Origin: Lentzea sp. NBRC 105346
GTDB lineage: Bacteria; Actinomycetota; Actinomycetes; Mycobacteriales; Pseudonocardiaceae
Assembly (NCBI RefSeq): GCF_030269605.1
Contig: NZ_BSTQ01000001.1
Span: 620,001 to 684,000, forward strand
Length of the DNA: 64,000 nucleotides
Direction: 5' to 3'
The notes beneath the pieces were generated by a model that did no database searches, was not told the DNA's origin, and saw only the letters and a program-made list of their open reading frames with translations. Position numbers and translations under genes: made by a program. This document shows positions 1 to 8,816 of the stretch, piece by piece. Numbering within the stretch: the stretch's first letter is position 1; every line of letters begins with the position of its first letter.

Positions 1-114
1 ATCCTGGGCTGCACGGAGATCGAGCTGCTCATCGGCCCGGACGACTGCCCGCTGCCGGTGTTCCCCACGACCCGCCTGCACGTCGAAGCCGCGGTCGACC
101 ACGCACTCGGGTAA
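1..114 (+). CDS. Aspartate/glutamate racemase family protein, C-terminal end (partial)
   Basis: Only the last 37 codons are in the window, and the 5' part lies upstream. The visible tail begins LGCTEIELL, which is the second catalytic-cysteine region of the Asp/Glu racemase superfamily. It is followed by the usual C-terminal segment PVFPTTRLHVEAAV. Family members are cofactor-independent racemases that use two cysteines. The substrate (aspartate, glutamate or hydantoin) cannot be told from this fragment. The TAA stop is followed by an 87-nt gap before the subtilase gene on the same strand. Confidence 0.75.
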   Translation: MLGCTEIELLIGPDDCPLPVFPTTRLHVEAAVDHALG

Positions 115-201
115 CCCTGGCAACTTTTCACACATTGCAACGTTTCGCGCACCCGGAACTGTGTTCAAGGGGAGGAAGCGAAACCGAACTGGGGAGTTCG
201 T

Positions 202-3200
202 GTGAAAAGACTTTCCTGGCTGGCCGCCATCGTCACGGCGGCCGCCACCCTGTCAGTACCAGCGCAGGCCGCACCGGCTCCGCCAGGTGCCGGCGTGACG
301 CTGCTGACCGGCGACCACGTCACCATCGAGGGCGACCGCGCCCGTGTCCGGCCCGCGCGAGGACGCGAGCACATCGCGTTCCGGCAGTACCAGGACGAAC
401 ACGGCGACCTGCACGTCGTACCGGCCGACGTGCAGCAGCGGATCTCGACCGGCCGGCTCGACCCGCGCCTGTTCGACATCACCGAACTGGTGCGCTCCGG
501 CTACGACGACGCGTCCAGCCCGGTCACACCGTTGATCGTCCAGGGCGGCATCAACGCGCAGGGCGCCACTCTGGCCAGCATCGGCGCCGTGGCGGTGGCG
601 GCACCGAAGGGCCAGCCGTTCCTGCAGACGATGAGCGACCAGAAGGTGTGGCTGGACGGCAAGGTCAGCGCCTCGCTCGACAAGAGCGTCCCGCAGATCG
701 GGGCACCACAGGCGTGGCAGGCCGGGTTCACCGGCAAGAACGCGACCGTGGCCGTGCTCGACACCGGCGTCGACGCCACGCACCCCGACCTCGCGGACGC
801 GGTGAGCGAGTCGAAGGACTTCACCGAGAGCCCGTCCGGCACCGACGACCGCGTCGGGCACGGCACGCACGTGGCGTCCACGATCACCGGTGAGGGCACC
901 TACCGCGGTGTCGCGCCGGATGCGAAGCTCGCGATCGGCAAGGTGCTCAACGACTTCGGCGGCGGCCGCGAGTCGTGGATCATCGCGGGCATGGAGTGGG
1001 CGGCGGCTCGCGCCGACGTCGTCAACATGAGCCTCGGCAGCCCGTGGCCCAGCGAGGGCGACGATCCGATGTCGCTGGCGCTCAACAAGCTCACCGAGCA
1101 GACCGGCGCGCTGTTCGTCGTGGCCGCGGGCAACTCCGGCCCGTCCGACGAGTCGATCGGCAGCCCGGCGGCCGCCGACGAGGCGCTCACCGTCGGCGCG
1201 GTGGACCGGCAGGACAACCTCGCCGACTTCTCCTCCCGCGGCCCGCGGTGGAACAACGGCGCGATCAAGCCCGACATCACCGCGCCGGGAGTCGGCATCG
1301 TCGCCGCGCGCGCGAAGAACGGGCAGTTCGGCAAGCCCGGCGACACGCACGTCGCCCTGTCCGGTACGTCCATGGCCACGCCACACGTCGCGGGCGCCGC
1401 GGCGATCCTCGCCGGGCAGCACCCGGACTGGACCGCGCCCCAGCTCAAGGCGGCGCTGATGAGCACCGCCAAGCCGAACGCCGAGCTGACCGTCTACCAG
1501 CAGGGCGCCGGTCGCGTGGACGTCGCGAAAGCCGTGACCACCACGGTCACCGCGTCGGAGGCGTCGCTGAACCTCGGCACCGCGTTGTGGCCGCACAACG
1601 ACGACAAACCCATGGTCAGGACCGTCACCTACCGCAACTCCGGCACCGCGCCGGTGACCCTGGACCTGTCGATCGCGATGAAGCCCGCCCCGCTGGCAAC
1701 CGTGTCACCGGCGAAGCTGGTCGTCCCCGCGGGCGGCACCGCCGACGCCACCGTCACCGTGAACACCGCGGTCGACGCACCGGACGCCCTCTACGGCGGC
1801 GTGCTGGACGCATCCGGCCTGCGGATCCCGATCGGGTTCACCAAGGAGGTCGAGAGCTACGACGTCGCGATGTCCTTTGTGGACCACGCGGGCGCGCCGA
1901 CCGGCAACTACTTCTACCGGTTCGTCTCGCACGACCGGCCCAAGGCGTTCCTGCGCTACGACGCGTCCGGCACGCTCGTGCAGCGCCTGCCCAAGGGCAA
2001 GTACTACTACGAGACATACATCCAGAACCCCGGCTTCACGCTGCTGACCCAGGTCGTCGAGCCCGCGTTCGAGATCACCGGCGCCACCACGCTGGTCAAC
2101 GACGCCCGCTCGGGCGAACAACCGGGCTTCAAGGTCGACAAACCCAACGCCAAGGTCGGGCAGGCCGACCTGCAGTTCCGGATGAAGCTGCCGTGGGGTG
2201 ACACGGGCCTCGGCATGTATCTGGGCAGCTTCGACTCGTTCCGCGTCACCCCGGCCAAGACGTCCTACCAGGACTTCCAGTACGGGCAGTCCGCGACGCT
2301 CGGCGAACCGGACGGCAACGGCGGCTTCACCGGCTCGCCGTACCTGTACCACCTGACCTACACCCACGAGGGCACCGTGCCGAAGGGCCTGGTCCGCGAG
2401 GTGCACGATCGCTCACTGGCCGTCGTCCGCTCGGTGGCGCACACCCACCGCGCCGAGTCGGTCGGTGAACGCGACGGCGTCGCGCGGGGCAAGCTGCCGC
2501 TGCACCTGACCGAGTACTACACGCCGGACACCCCGTGGACGGGCTCGCTGACGGAACTCGACGGCGACCAGCCGTTCCCGCCGGCGGCGACCCAGCTGTC
2601 CACCGCGCGGAAGTTCACCGGCCGCAGCACGGAACGCTGGAACGTCGCCGTGTTCGGCCCGGCGTTCCCCGAGTTCCCTGCCTACCCAGGGCGCTGGGCC
2701 TACCGCTCGGGCGACCAGGTGAGCATCAACGTGCCGATGTTCAGCGACCAGGACCCCAGGCACTACGGCGGCTCGAAGGTCGACTCGGCGCGCACGGTGC
2801 TCTCGCGCGACGGCAAGGTCGTGGCGGAAACCCCATACCAGGGCTCGGTCTACGGTCCGGTGCCCGAGTCGCCGGGCACCTACCAGCTGCACGCGGAGGC
2901 GGGCCGCGAGACCGTGTCGACGCTGTCCACCCGGATCAGCGCGGACTGGACGTTCACGTCGTCGCGGCCGGCGGGCACCGAGCGGGTCGCGTTGCCGCTG
3001 CTGGCCGTGCGGTTCGCGCCGAATCTGGACGAGTCCAACCGGACCGCCGCCGGACGCGGGTTCGCGTTCCCGGTGTACGTGCAGCGCAACGGTTCCACGG
3101 CCACCGACGTCAAGACGCCCGCTGTGCAGGTGTCCTATGACGACGGTGCGACGTGGCAGCCGGTGCGGCTGGTGCGGATCGGCGGCAAGTGGATCGCCGC

Positions 3201-3309
3201 CGTCGCGCACCCGAAGGACGCGAAGTTCGTGTCGCTGAAGGCCTCGGCGCACGACTCCGCCGGCAACTCCGTCGACCAGACGATCATCCGGGCTTACGGC
3301 CTGAAGTAA
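202..3309 (+). CDS. Secreted S8 family serine peptidase (subtilase)
   Basis: Encodes 1035 aa from a GTG preceded by GGGGAG at good spacing. The N-terminus is a Sec signal peptide (KR, hydrophobic stretch, cleavage near AQA-AP around residue 23). Residues of about 25-160 look like a propeptide. The catalytic triad is visible: Asp187 in VLDTGVD, His220 in GHGTHVAS and Ser390 in GTSMATPHV, with oxyanion Asn311 in AAGNSGP. The remaining 600 or so residues form beta-rich extensions with no membrane anchor, so the protein is probably an exported endopeptidase acting on extracellular protein. A perfect 42-bp palindrome directly downstream probably ends transcription. The substrate is unknown. Confidence 0.93.
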   Translation: MKRLSWLAAIVTAAATLSVPAQAAPAPPGAGVTLLTGDHVTIEGDRARVRPARGREHIAFRQYQDEHGDLHVVPADVQQRISTGRLDPRLFDITELVRSGYDDASSPVTPLIVQGGINAQGATLASIGAVAVAAPKGQPFLQTMSDQKVWLDGKVSASLDKSVPQIGAPQAWQAGFTGKNATVAVLDTGVDATHPDLADAVSESKDFTESPSGTDDRVGHGTHVASTITGEGTYRGVAPDAKLAIGKVLNDFGGGRESWIIAGMEWAAARADVVNMSLGSPWPSEGDDPMSLALNKLTEQTGALFVVAAGNSGPSDESIGSPAAADEALTVGAVDRQDNLADFSSRGPRWNNGAIKPDITAPGVGIVAARAKNGQFGKPGDTHVALSGTSMATPHVAGAAAILAGQHPDWTAPQLKAALMSTAKPNAELTVYQQGAGRVDVAKAVTTTVTASEASLNLGTALWPHNDDKPMVRTVTYRNSGTAPVTLDLSIAMKPAPLATVSPAKLVVPAGGTADATVTVNTAVDAPDALYGGVLDASGLRIPIGFTKEVESYDVAMSFVDHAGAPTGNYFYRFVSHDRPKAFLRYDASGTLVQRLPKGKYYYETYIQNPGFTLLTQVVEPAFEITGATTLVNDARSGEQPGFKVDKPNAKVGQADLQFRMKLPWGDTGLGMYLGSFDSFRVTPAKTSYQDFQYGQSATLGEPDGNGGFTGSPYLYHLTYTHEGTVPKGLVREVHDRSLAVVRSVAHTHRAESVGERDGVARGKLPLHLTEYYTPDTPWTGSLTELDGDQPFPPAATQLSTARKFTGRSTERWNVAVFGPAFPEFPAYPGRWAYRSGDQVSINVPMFSDQDPRHYGGSKVDSARTVLSRDGKVVAETPYQGSVYGPVPESPGTYQLHAEAGRETVSTLSTRISADWTFTSSRPAGTERVALPLLAVRFAPNLDESNRTAAGRGFAFPVYVQRNGSTATDVKTPAVQVSYDDGATWQPVRLVRIGGKWIAAVAHPKDAKFVSLKASAHDSAGNSVDQTIIRAYGLK

Positions 3310-3316
3310 GAACGGT

Positions 3317-3358
3317 CGTGAGTGGTTTCCGTCGCCATGGCGACGGAAACCACTCACG
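3317..3358. terminator. Perfect 42-bp palindrome between convergent genes
   Basis: The arms at 3317-3336 and 3339-3358 are exact reverse complements (20 bp) around a central AT. It lies 8 nt after the subtilase stop and 4 nt before the stop of the convergent YciI-like gene. It is therefore placed to terminate transcription from both sides. There is no T-run, as is common in actinobacterial terminators. It could alternatively be a mobile palindromic repeat. Confidence 0.75.
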
Positions 3359-3361
3359 AGG

Positions 3362-3784
3362 TCATTTCTGGTACGGCGCCAGGGTTTCCGGGTCCACGTC
3401 CGGCGCGCCCATGACCGGGTGCACCTCGATCGGCGCGTTCATGATCTGCCCACCGGGACCGGGCGCCGCCGACGCCCTGCGACAGATCTCGAGCAGCCGC
3501 TCCTCGGACGCCACGTCGACCACCCAGTACCCGGCGATGACCTCCTTCGCCTCGGCGTAGGGCCCGTCTTTCACGATCGGCGGCCCGTCGCCGTTCGCGG
3601 TCACGACACGGGCGCGCGCGGGGCCGCCCAGCCCCTCGGACTGCAGCAGCTCACCGTTGGCGGCGAGCTCGTCGTTCAACGCGCGCATGTGGTCGATCAT
3701 GCGCTGCATGTCCTCGGCCGACCACGCCGCGAGGCCCTCCCAGGCCTCCTGGTCGCCGCTGTAGGTGATCAGCATGTACTTCAT
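3362..3784 (-). CDS. YciI-like (DGPF domain) protein
   Basis: A 140-aa cytosolic protein. It opens MKYMLITYSGD and carries the family signature DGPYAEAKE followed by GYWVVDVASEERLLEICRR, giving the ferredoxin-like fold of the YCII/DGPF family. Such proteins often accompany ECF sigma factors and their enzymatic role is unclear. The ATG at 3784 is chosen because AGAGGA sits 7 nt upstream. The GTG two codons earlier would lie almost on that ribosome site. It converges on the subtilase, and a DinB-like gene lies just upstream on the same strand. Confidence 0.85.
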   Translation of the reverse strand: MKYMLITYSGDQEAWEGLAAWSAEDMQRMIDHMRALNDELAANGELLQSEGLGGPARARVVTANGDGPPIVKDGPYAEAKEVIAGYWVVDVASEERLLEICRRASAAPGPGGQIMNAPIEVHPVMGAPDVDPETLAPYQK

Positions 3785-3846
3785 CTGCACTCCTCTGAGT
3801 CACGCAAAATGAGTTGTGGCGGCGGTGCCGCTCGCGATGCCTGGGC

Positions 3847-4440
3847 CTACCGGTCCGCGCGGACGGGCGCTACCGGGTCGCGCCCGATCAGGCCGAGCAG
3901 CCGGTCCTGTAGCGGCGCGTCCTCGGGCACCTTCACCTCCGGACCGAACACCTCGACGTCGGGTCCGAACGCGCCGGGAGTACGGAACTTCTCCATGAGC
4001 TCGTCCGGGATCGCGCTCATCGACGCCCACATCCGCTCGAGATCGCGAGGGTCGATCGTCTCGTCCTGGCCGGTGGCTCGAGCGAGGTCCCAGCCGTGCA
4101 GCACCAGGTCGTCGCTCACCACCCGGTCGACGTGCTCCAGGAACGTCATCGGCCCGCTCGGCGTCTCGCACTCCTGCCCGGCCAGTTCCGAGTCGAGCAC
4201 CGCCTCGACGTCGGCGCGCGCCGACCGGTACGCGGCCAGCGGCTCGTCCGGCGCCGGGCTCAGCGACCGCCCGACCGGTCGGAGCATGGCGCCGTGCATC
4301 ATCACGATGTGGTCCACCACGTCCCGCGCGGTCCACTTCGCACACGGCGACGGGTCGCCCCACTGGTCGGGACGCACCGCCGCCACCTTGCGTTCGAAGG
4401 CGTCAGCGCGTCTGCGGTACCGCTCGACGATCTGGTCCAT
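3847..4440 (-). CDS. TIGR03086-like / maleylpyruvate isomerase N-terminal (DinB-like) protein
   Basis: Encodes 197 aa from an ATG with GAGAGGA 7 nt upstream. The N-terminal half has the mycothiol-dependent/DinB-like four-helix signature, with PCAKWTARDVVDHIVMMH around residues 35-52 and a later His in LHGWDLARATGQ. Family members bind a divalent metal through conserved histidines. Many are presumed thiol-dependent isomerases or transferases in mycothiol-producing actinomycetes. The specific reaction is unknown. It lies 62 nt upstream of the YciI-like gene on the same strand and diverges from the PIG-L gene across 88 bp. Confidence 0.8.
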   Translation of the reverse strand: MDQIVERYRRRADAFERKVAAVRPDQWGDPSPCAKWTARDVVDHIVMMHGAMLRPVGRSLSPAPDEPLAAYRSARADVEAVLDSELAGQECETPSGPMTFLEHVDRVVSDDLVLHGWDLARATGQDETIDPRDLERMWASMSAIPDELMEKFRTPGAFGPDVEVFGPEVKVPEDAPLQDRLLGLIGRDPVAPVRADR

Positions 4441-4528
4441 CGCGTCATCCTCTCGGGGGTTCCGGTCCTCCACACCTCCACGTCGAACGGGAAGGCCCGA
4501 AATCGACAACCCTGGTAATGGTGGACCG

Positions 4529-5200
4529 GTGACAACGATCGTGGCCTTCCACGCCCACCCCGACGACGAGGTCCTGCTGACCGGCGGCACCCTGGCCCGC
4601 GCCGGCGCCGACGGCCACCGCGTCGTCGTCGTGGTGGCCACCGACGGCATCATCGGGGAACACACCGAAGATCGCCTGAACGAGCTGCGGACCAGCGCCG
4701 CGATCCTCGGCGTGCACCGCGTCGTATGCCTGGGCTACGCCGACAGCGGCCACGGCCCGCTCCTTTACGACGACCCGCCGGACCGCACACGGTTCGTCCG
4801 CGCTCCCGTCGAGGAGGCCGCCGGCCGGTTGGCCGAGGTGCTGCGGGAGGAGTCGGCGTCCGTGCTGATCAGCTACGACGCCAACGGCGGCTACGGCCAC
4901 CGCGACCACGTTCAGGTCCACCACGTCGGCGCCCGCGCCGCCCAGCTGGCCGGCGTGACGCGAGTGCTGGAGGCGACGATGCCGCGCGAGCTGGTCCGTT
5001 CCGGCTACACGCCCCGCGCGCAGATCACCCACTCGTTCAACGTCCGCGGGTACGCCCGCAAGAAGCGCGCCGCGCTGGCCGCGCACGCCTCTCAGCTGCA
5101 CCGCGGCCGCAGTGGCCGAATCATGCGTTTGATCGTCCGGCTGCCGCTACCGTTGTTCGCGCTGCTGCTCGGGCGCGAGTGGTTCAGGACGGGGGCCTGA
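4529..5200 (+). CDS. PIG-L family deacetylase (LmbE-like)
   Basis: Encodes 223 aa from a GTG; no strong ribosome site is seen. The metal-binding AHPDDE motif is at residues 9-14, directly after the first beta strand. The second zinc motif is in GHRDHVQVHH around residues 130-140. This is the GlcNAc-PI de-N-acetylase fold, which includes MshB and Mca of mycothiol metabolism. The short length and the lack of the longer MshB insertions make a general N-acetyl-sugar or amide deacetylase more likely. The stop lies one base before the ATG of the following alpha/beta hydrolase, so the two are probably co-transcribed. Confidence 0.85.
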   Translation: MTTIVAFHAHPDDEVLLTGGTLARAGADGHRVVVVVATDGIIGEHTEDRLNELRTSAAILGVHRVVCLGYADSGHGPLLYDDPPDRTRFVRAPVEEAAGRLAEVLREESASVLISYDANGGYGHRDHVQVHHVGARAAQLAGVTRVLEATMPRELVRSGYTPRAQITHSFNVRGYARKKRAALAAHASQLHRGRSGRIMRLIVRLPLPLFALLLGREWFRTGA

Positions 5201-5201
5201 C

Positions 5202-5978
5202 ATGGCGGATCTCCAGATCGAGGGTGGCTCGCTGAGCTACGACATCGCCGGCTCGGGCGACCCGGTCGTGCTGCTGCACGGCGGCGCGGTCGACCGCACC
5301 ACGTGGGATGCCGAGTTCTCGGCGCTGTCGGCCACCCACACCGTGATCCGCTACGACGCCCGCGGCCACGGCCGGTCGTCCACGCCGGACGCGCCGTTCT
5401 CGCACTGGGAGGACCTCCGGCAGCTGCTCGACGGGCTCGGCGTCGACCGCGCGTCGCTGGTCGGCCTGTCCCAAGGCGGCCGCACCTCCGTCGACTTCGC
5501 CATCTCGCTGCCCGACCGCGTGGACAAGCTGCTCCTGGTCGCACCGGGTGTGAGCGGCATGGCGTTCCACGACCCGTTCGTCCTCGACCACATGGCCCGG
5601 ATCGGGTCCGCCAAGGACCTCGGCACCATCATCGAGTGCATCCTGCGGATGTGGGTGGACGGACCGTTGCGCTCGCCCGAGGACGTCCCGTATCGCGCCC
5701 GGTGCCGGTCGATCATGGCCGAGGGGTTCGCCCGGCACGGCAACTGGCAGCGGCACTACACGGAGATCGGCGTGATCTCCCGGCTCGGCGAGCTGCGGGC
5801 GCCCACCCTCGCCCTGGTGGGCGATCTCGACTCGGCGGACATCCGGCATGTCGTCGACCTGATCGTGAAGGACGCGCCGCACGCGCACATGCGGGTGGTG
5901 GAGGGGGCCGGGCACATGATCAACCTTGATCAGCCGGAGGAGTTCGGCCGCATCCTGCTGCGGTACCTCGGCCACTGA
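5202..5978 (+). CDS. Alpha/beta hydrolase
   Basis: Encodes 258 aa. The nucleophile elbow is VGLSQGG with Ser90. The acid is probably Asp in LVGDLDSADI near residue 207, and the base is His238 in GAGHMIN, giving the complete triad. HGG near residue 26 supplies the oxyanion loop. The protein is cytosolic with no signal peptide. It resembles the 3-oxoadipate enol-lactonase/esterase branch but the substrate is not determined. It is coupled to the PIG-L gene (1-bp gap) and converges on the frameshifted membrane gene, whose stop lies 1 bp beyond this gene's end. Confidence 0.85.
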   Translation: MADLQIEGGSLSYDIAGSGDPVVLLHGGAVDRTTWDAEFSALSATHTVIRYDARGHGRSSTPDAPFSHWEDLRQLLDGLGVDRASLVGLSQGGRTSVDFAISLPDRVDKLLLVAPGVSGMAFHDPFVLDHMARIGSAKDLGTIIECILRMWVDGPLRSPEDVPYRARCRSIMAEGFARHGNWQRHYTEIGVISRLGELRAPTLALVGDLDSADIRHVVDLIVKDAPHAHMRVVEGAGHMINLDQPEEFGRILLRYLGH

Positions 5979-6370
5979 TCAGTTCCCGAGCGTCAGGAAC
6001 GCGAACAGCTTGCCGTCCTCGGGCTCGTTCTTCAGCGTCACCTTGCCGCGGTGGGTGACCTCGATCTGATAGAACTTCGATCCCTTCGGGACGTCGGACA
6101 CCGGTATCGGGAACATGCATGAGGTGTTCTCGTAGGCGCTGACCTCGGCGCCGTCACGAATGTCCTGGTACCCGGAGTTCCCCCGGCAATGCCGAGCCGG
6201 TACGAAGGTCGATCGACGGACAGTGTCATGAACCCGCCGATCTCATAGCTGCCGGACGTCCTGATGACCACCACGGTCAGCACCGCGAGCAGCAGAACCG
6301 CCCCGACGGAACCGATCTTGATCCAGAACCGGCGCTGGAGTCGGTCGTCGTATCCCGACGCGGCGCGCAT
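5979..6370 (-). pseudogene. Small single-pass membrane protein gene with an apparent frameshift
   Basis: Read from the ATG at 6370, the frame gives a basic start, a transmembrane helix (VGAVLLLAVLTVVVI, residues 23-37) and a short external stretch ending MTLSVDR. Coding character then moves to another frame near 6205. That frame reads STFVPARHCRGNSGYQDI, then a 60-residue soluble tail ending AFLTLGN with stop at 5979. Restoring one base near 6205 would give one protein of about 130 aa. The break could be a real mutation or a sequencing error. No family is recognised. Confidence 0.55.
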
Positions 6371-6477
6371 AGGACGCAGTCACGGTTCCTTCCTCGTCCT
6401 GCCGTACTCGTGTCGGCCGAGCGCCCGAAAACATCAAAAGGCTTGCCCGGCTGCTCACCGATGGCACGATCACGCGT

Positions 6478-7293
6478 GTGGCCAACCGGATGACAACGCT
6501 GTGTTTCGAGACGTTCGGCTCCCCGGCCGCGCCGCCGATCCTGCTGATCTCCGGCGCGGCCGCGTCGATGGACTACTGGGAACCGGAGTTCTGCGAACGC
6601 CTCGCGGCCGAGCGGTACGTCATCCGCTTCGACCACCGCGACACGGGCCGCTCGCCCACTGATCCACCCGGCAAACCCGGCTACACGGGCGACGACCTGG
6701 TGTCGGACGCGGTCGGCCTGATCGACGCGGTCGCCGGCGGCCGGGCCCACGTCGTGGGAGTGTCGATGGGAGGCGGCATCGCCCAGTCCATCGCGGTCTT
6801 CCACCCGGACCGGGTCGCCGCGCTGACCCTGATCGCGACGAGTCCCGGCGGCGACGGCCTGCCGCCTCCGGCGGACCGGGCGCGAACGGCGTTCGACAAT
6901 CCCGAACCGGAGCCCGACTGGACCGATCCGGACGCCGTCGTCGACTACCTGGTCGAGATCGAGCGCCCGTTCGCCGGCCGCATCTTCGACGAGGAGGCGA
7001 CACGCGAGGTGGCCCGCCGCGTGGTCGCGCGGGCGACCAACGTCCAGTCGAGCGGCAACCACTGGCTGGTCGTGGGCGACGCGGGGGAGGACCCCGGCCC
7101 GCGGCTCGGTGAGGTGCGCGTGCCCACGCTCGTCATCCACGGCACGGACGACCCGTTGTTCCCGCCCGCCCACGGTGAGGCGCTGGCCCGCGCGATCCCT
7201 GGCGCACGGCTGCTGATGCTCGACGGCATGGGCCACCAGACGCCGCCGCGATCGACGTGGGACGTGGTCGTGCCCGCCATCCTGGACCTGTAG
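6478..7293 (+). CDS. Alpha/beta hydrolase
   Basis: Encodes 271 aa from GTG; an ATG four codons in (MTTLCFETFG) is an equally possible start, and neither has a clear ribosome site. The nucleophile is Ser96 in VGVSMGGG, with Asp in IHGTDDPLFPP and His in DGMGHQTPP completing the triad. The FDHRDTGRS segment after strand 4 is typical of the actinobacterial branch resembling the doxorubicin methylesterase/RdmC group. It is clearly paralogous to the hydrolase at 10562-11371. A hairpin follows the stop. Substrate unknown. Confidence 0.85.
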   Translation: MANRMTTLCFETFGSPAAPPILLISGAAASMDYWEPEFCERLAAERYVIRFDHRDTGRSPTDPPGKPGYTGDDLVSDAVGLIDAVAGGRAHVVGVSMGGGIAQSIAVFHPDRVAALTLIATSPGGDGLPPPADRARTAFDNPEPEPDWTDPDAVVDYLVEIERPFAGRIFDEEATREVARRVVARATNVQSSGNHWLVVGDAGEDPGPRLGEVRVPTLVIHGTDDPLFPPAHGEALARAIPGARLLMLDGMGHQTPPRSTWDVVVPAILDL

Positions 7294-7297
7294 CGGC

Positions 7298-7326
7298 ACC
7301 CGCGCCCTGGGGTGCAGGGCGCGGGT
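7298..7326. terminator. Hairpin between convergent genes
   Basis: Perfect 11-bp arms (7298-7308 and 7316-7326) enclose a 7-nt loop. The hairpin lies 4 nt after the hydrolase stop and 5 nt before the stop of the convergent small gene, so it can act for both directions. It has no T-run. Confidence 0.7.
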
Positions 7327-7331
7327 CAGCT

Positions 7332-7502
7332 TCAGCCCGCCTTCGGCGTGGGCTGGGGGAGCTTCGCCAGGAGCTTCTTCGTCGAACGGAGGATGTCGGC
7401 CTCGTTGTGGCCGAACTCCGAGAGGTAGTGGCGCAGCGCGTGACGGAGGAGTGTGACCTCCTCGTCCGTCACCTCGAGGACCTGATTGCTCATGAAGACC
7501 AT
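7332..7502 (-). CDS. Small hypothetical protein
   Basis: Encodes 56 aa (MVFMSNQVLEVTDEEV..., ending PQPTPKAG). GGAG lies 7 nt before the ATG at 7502; an internal ATG at 7493 would give 53 aa. Hydrophobic spacing in TLLRHALRHYLSEFG and ADILRSTKKLLAKL predicts two amphipathic helices and a charged, soluble, probably helical mini-protein. Codon choice matches its neighbours and the gene ends exactly at the shared terminator, which supports it being real. No family is recognised. Confidence 0.6.
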   Translation of the reverse strand: MVFMSNQVLEVTDEEVTLLRHALRHYLSEFGHNEADILRSTKKLLAKLPQPTPKAG

Positions 7503-7590
7503 GTTAGGACTCCGGTCGCTCTTCCTCTAACCACCGATAATGTTCACTTATCGGAGGTCAGAATCGGCAGGTCTCATAGCGTTGCGTTGC

Positions 7591-7610
7591 GTGTAGTAAC
7601 GTTAATACAC
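7591..7610. promoter_or_regulatory. Near-perfect 20-bp palindrome, candidate operator
   Basis: GTGTA at one end, TACAC at the other and AACGTT at the centre give 18 of 20 palindromic positions. It sits 25 nt before the GTG of the coiled-coil gene, in a locally AT-rich stretch that looks like a promoter. It could bind the product of that gene or another dimeric regulator. Confidence 0.5.
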
Positions 7611-7634
7611 ACGGAATTCTGCTACGATATTCAG

Positions 7635-8816
7635 GTGGAGACGAGCTGTAACTTCCCGGGCTGCACCCGGCCGGTTTTCCGAGGTAGCGGGCCTGGACGC
7701 CCGTCGGAGTACTGCGACCTGCCCGAACACACGCGGTGGCGGGCCTGGCGGGAACGGCAGCGCTTGCAGGAGGTGGCCGCGGAAGAACAGGCAGCCGTCA
7801 CCGTGACGAAACAGCCCGGTGGGACGGCGACCGCGAAAATGCGCGCCGAAGACCTCCTCGAGCGGTTCCGGGTGCTGTCGGAGCAGATGTCGCAGACGCT
7901 GGGCAACGCGGTGCGGGAGCTGTCGACGATCGCGGATCCGAGCGTCGCCGAGAGCCAGGTGCAGGCGGCCGAGGCGGAGGCGGCGCGCCGGGTCGCGGAG
8001 GCCGAGGCCGCGGTCGCCGCGGCGGAACGCCGGCGCCGGGACGCCGACGAGGCCCGCCGAGCGGCGGAGGAGGTCACCGAGCAGGCCGTGCGGGCCGCGG
8101 AGGAGGCCGACGACGCGGTGGACACGGCGTTCACCGAGCGCGACGAGGCGCGGGCCGAGGCCCAAGCGGCGGTGCAGCGGGCGGAGTCGGAGATCGCCGC
8201 GATCCGGGTCGAGGCGGCGGCCGCGGTCGACGAGATCCGGCGCGACGCCGAGGAGAAGGTCGCCCAGGCACAGGCCGAGGCGGTCAAGCAGGCCGAGCAG
8301 GCCCGGCGGCAGGCGGCCAAGGAGATCGAACAGGCCCGCGCCGCGGCACAAGCCGAGATCACCCAGGTACGGCAGGCGGCCATGGCCGAGATCGAACAGG
8401 CCAAGGCGGCGGCGAAAGCGGAGGTCGACCAGGTACGGGAGGCCACTGGGCTCCAGATCGCCCAGCTCCGCGAGTCCACCACGGCCGAGATCGAGCGCGC
8501 CGAAGCCGCGGCGTCCGAACGCGTAGAGCGCGCACAGCACGAGGCCGAGAGGTCAGCCCGAGACGCCGATCGGGCGGCATCGGAACGGGACGACGCGCGG
8601 GCACGGACCGAGCGGGCCGAGCAGTCGGCGCTGGATGCACGGGCGGAGCTGGCGCGGGTGCGCGCCGAGTTCGCCGAGCAGATCGCCCAGGTGCGCGACG
8701 CCGCTCAGGCGCAGGTCGCGGCGCTGGAGGAGGCCCGGACCCAGACGCTGGCGCGGGCGGAACGGGCGGAGCGGCAGCTCGACGAGGTGACCGCCGAGCT
8801 CCGCGCCCTGCGTTAG
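7635..8816 (+). CDS. Zinc-motif and long coiled-coil protein
   Basis: Encodes 393 aa from the GTG at 7635, chosen because the Cys-rich segment starts immediately after it. Residues 5-35 hold a probable zinc site: CNFPGC, then GRPSEYC and a His in PEHTRWRAWRER. From about residue 70 to the end the sequence is almost entirely Ala/Glu/Arg heptads (for example AEAEAARRVAEAEAAVAAAE), so a very long coiled coil is predicted. The layout resembles KfrA-like or other actinomycete DNA-binding coiled-coil proteins, but no precise family is recognised. Its stop overlaps the end of the convergent methyltransferase by 4 nt. Confidence 0.75.
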   Translation: METSCNFPGCTRPVFRGSGPGRPSEYCDLPEHTRWRAWRERQRLQEVAAEEQAAVTVTKQPGGTATAKMRAEDLLERFRVLSEQMSQTLGNAVRELSTIADPSVAESQVQAAEAEAARRVAEAEAAVAAAERRRRDADEARRAAEEVTEQAVRAAEEADDAVDTAFTERDEARAEAQAAVQRAESEIAAIRVEAAAAVDEIRRDAEEKVAQAQAEAVKQAEQARRQAAKEIEQARAAAQAEITQVRQAAMAEIEQAKAAAKAEVDQVREATGLQIAQLRESTTAEIERAEAAASERVERAQHEAERSARDADRAASERDDARARTERAEQSALDARAELARVRAEFAEQIAQVRDAAQAQVAALEEARTQTLARAERAERQLDEVTAELRALR

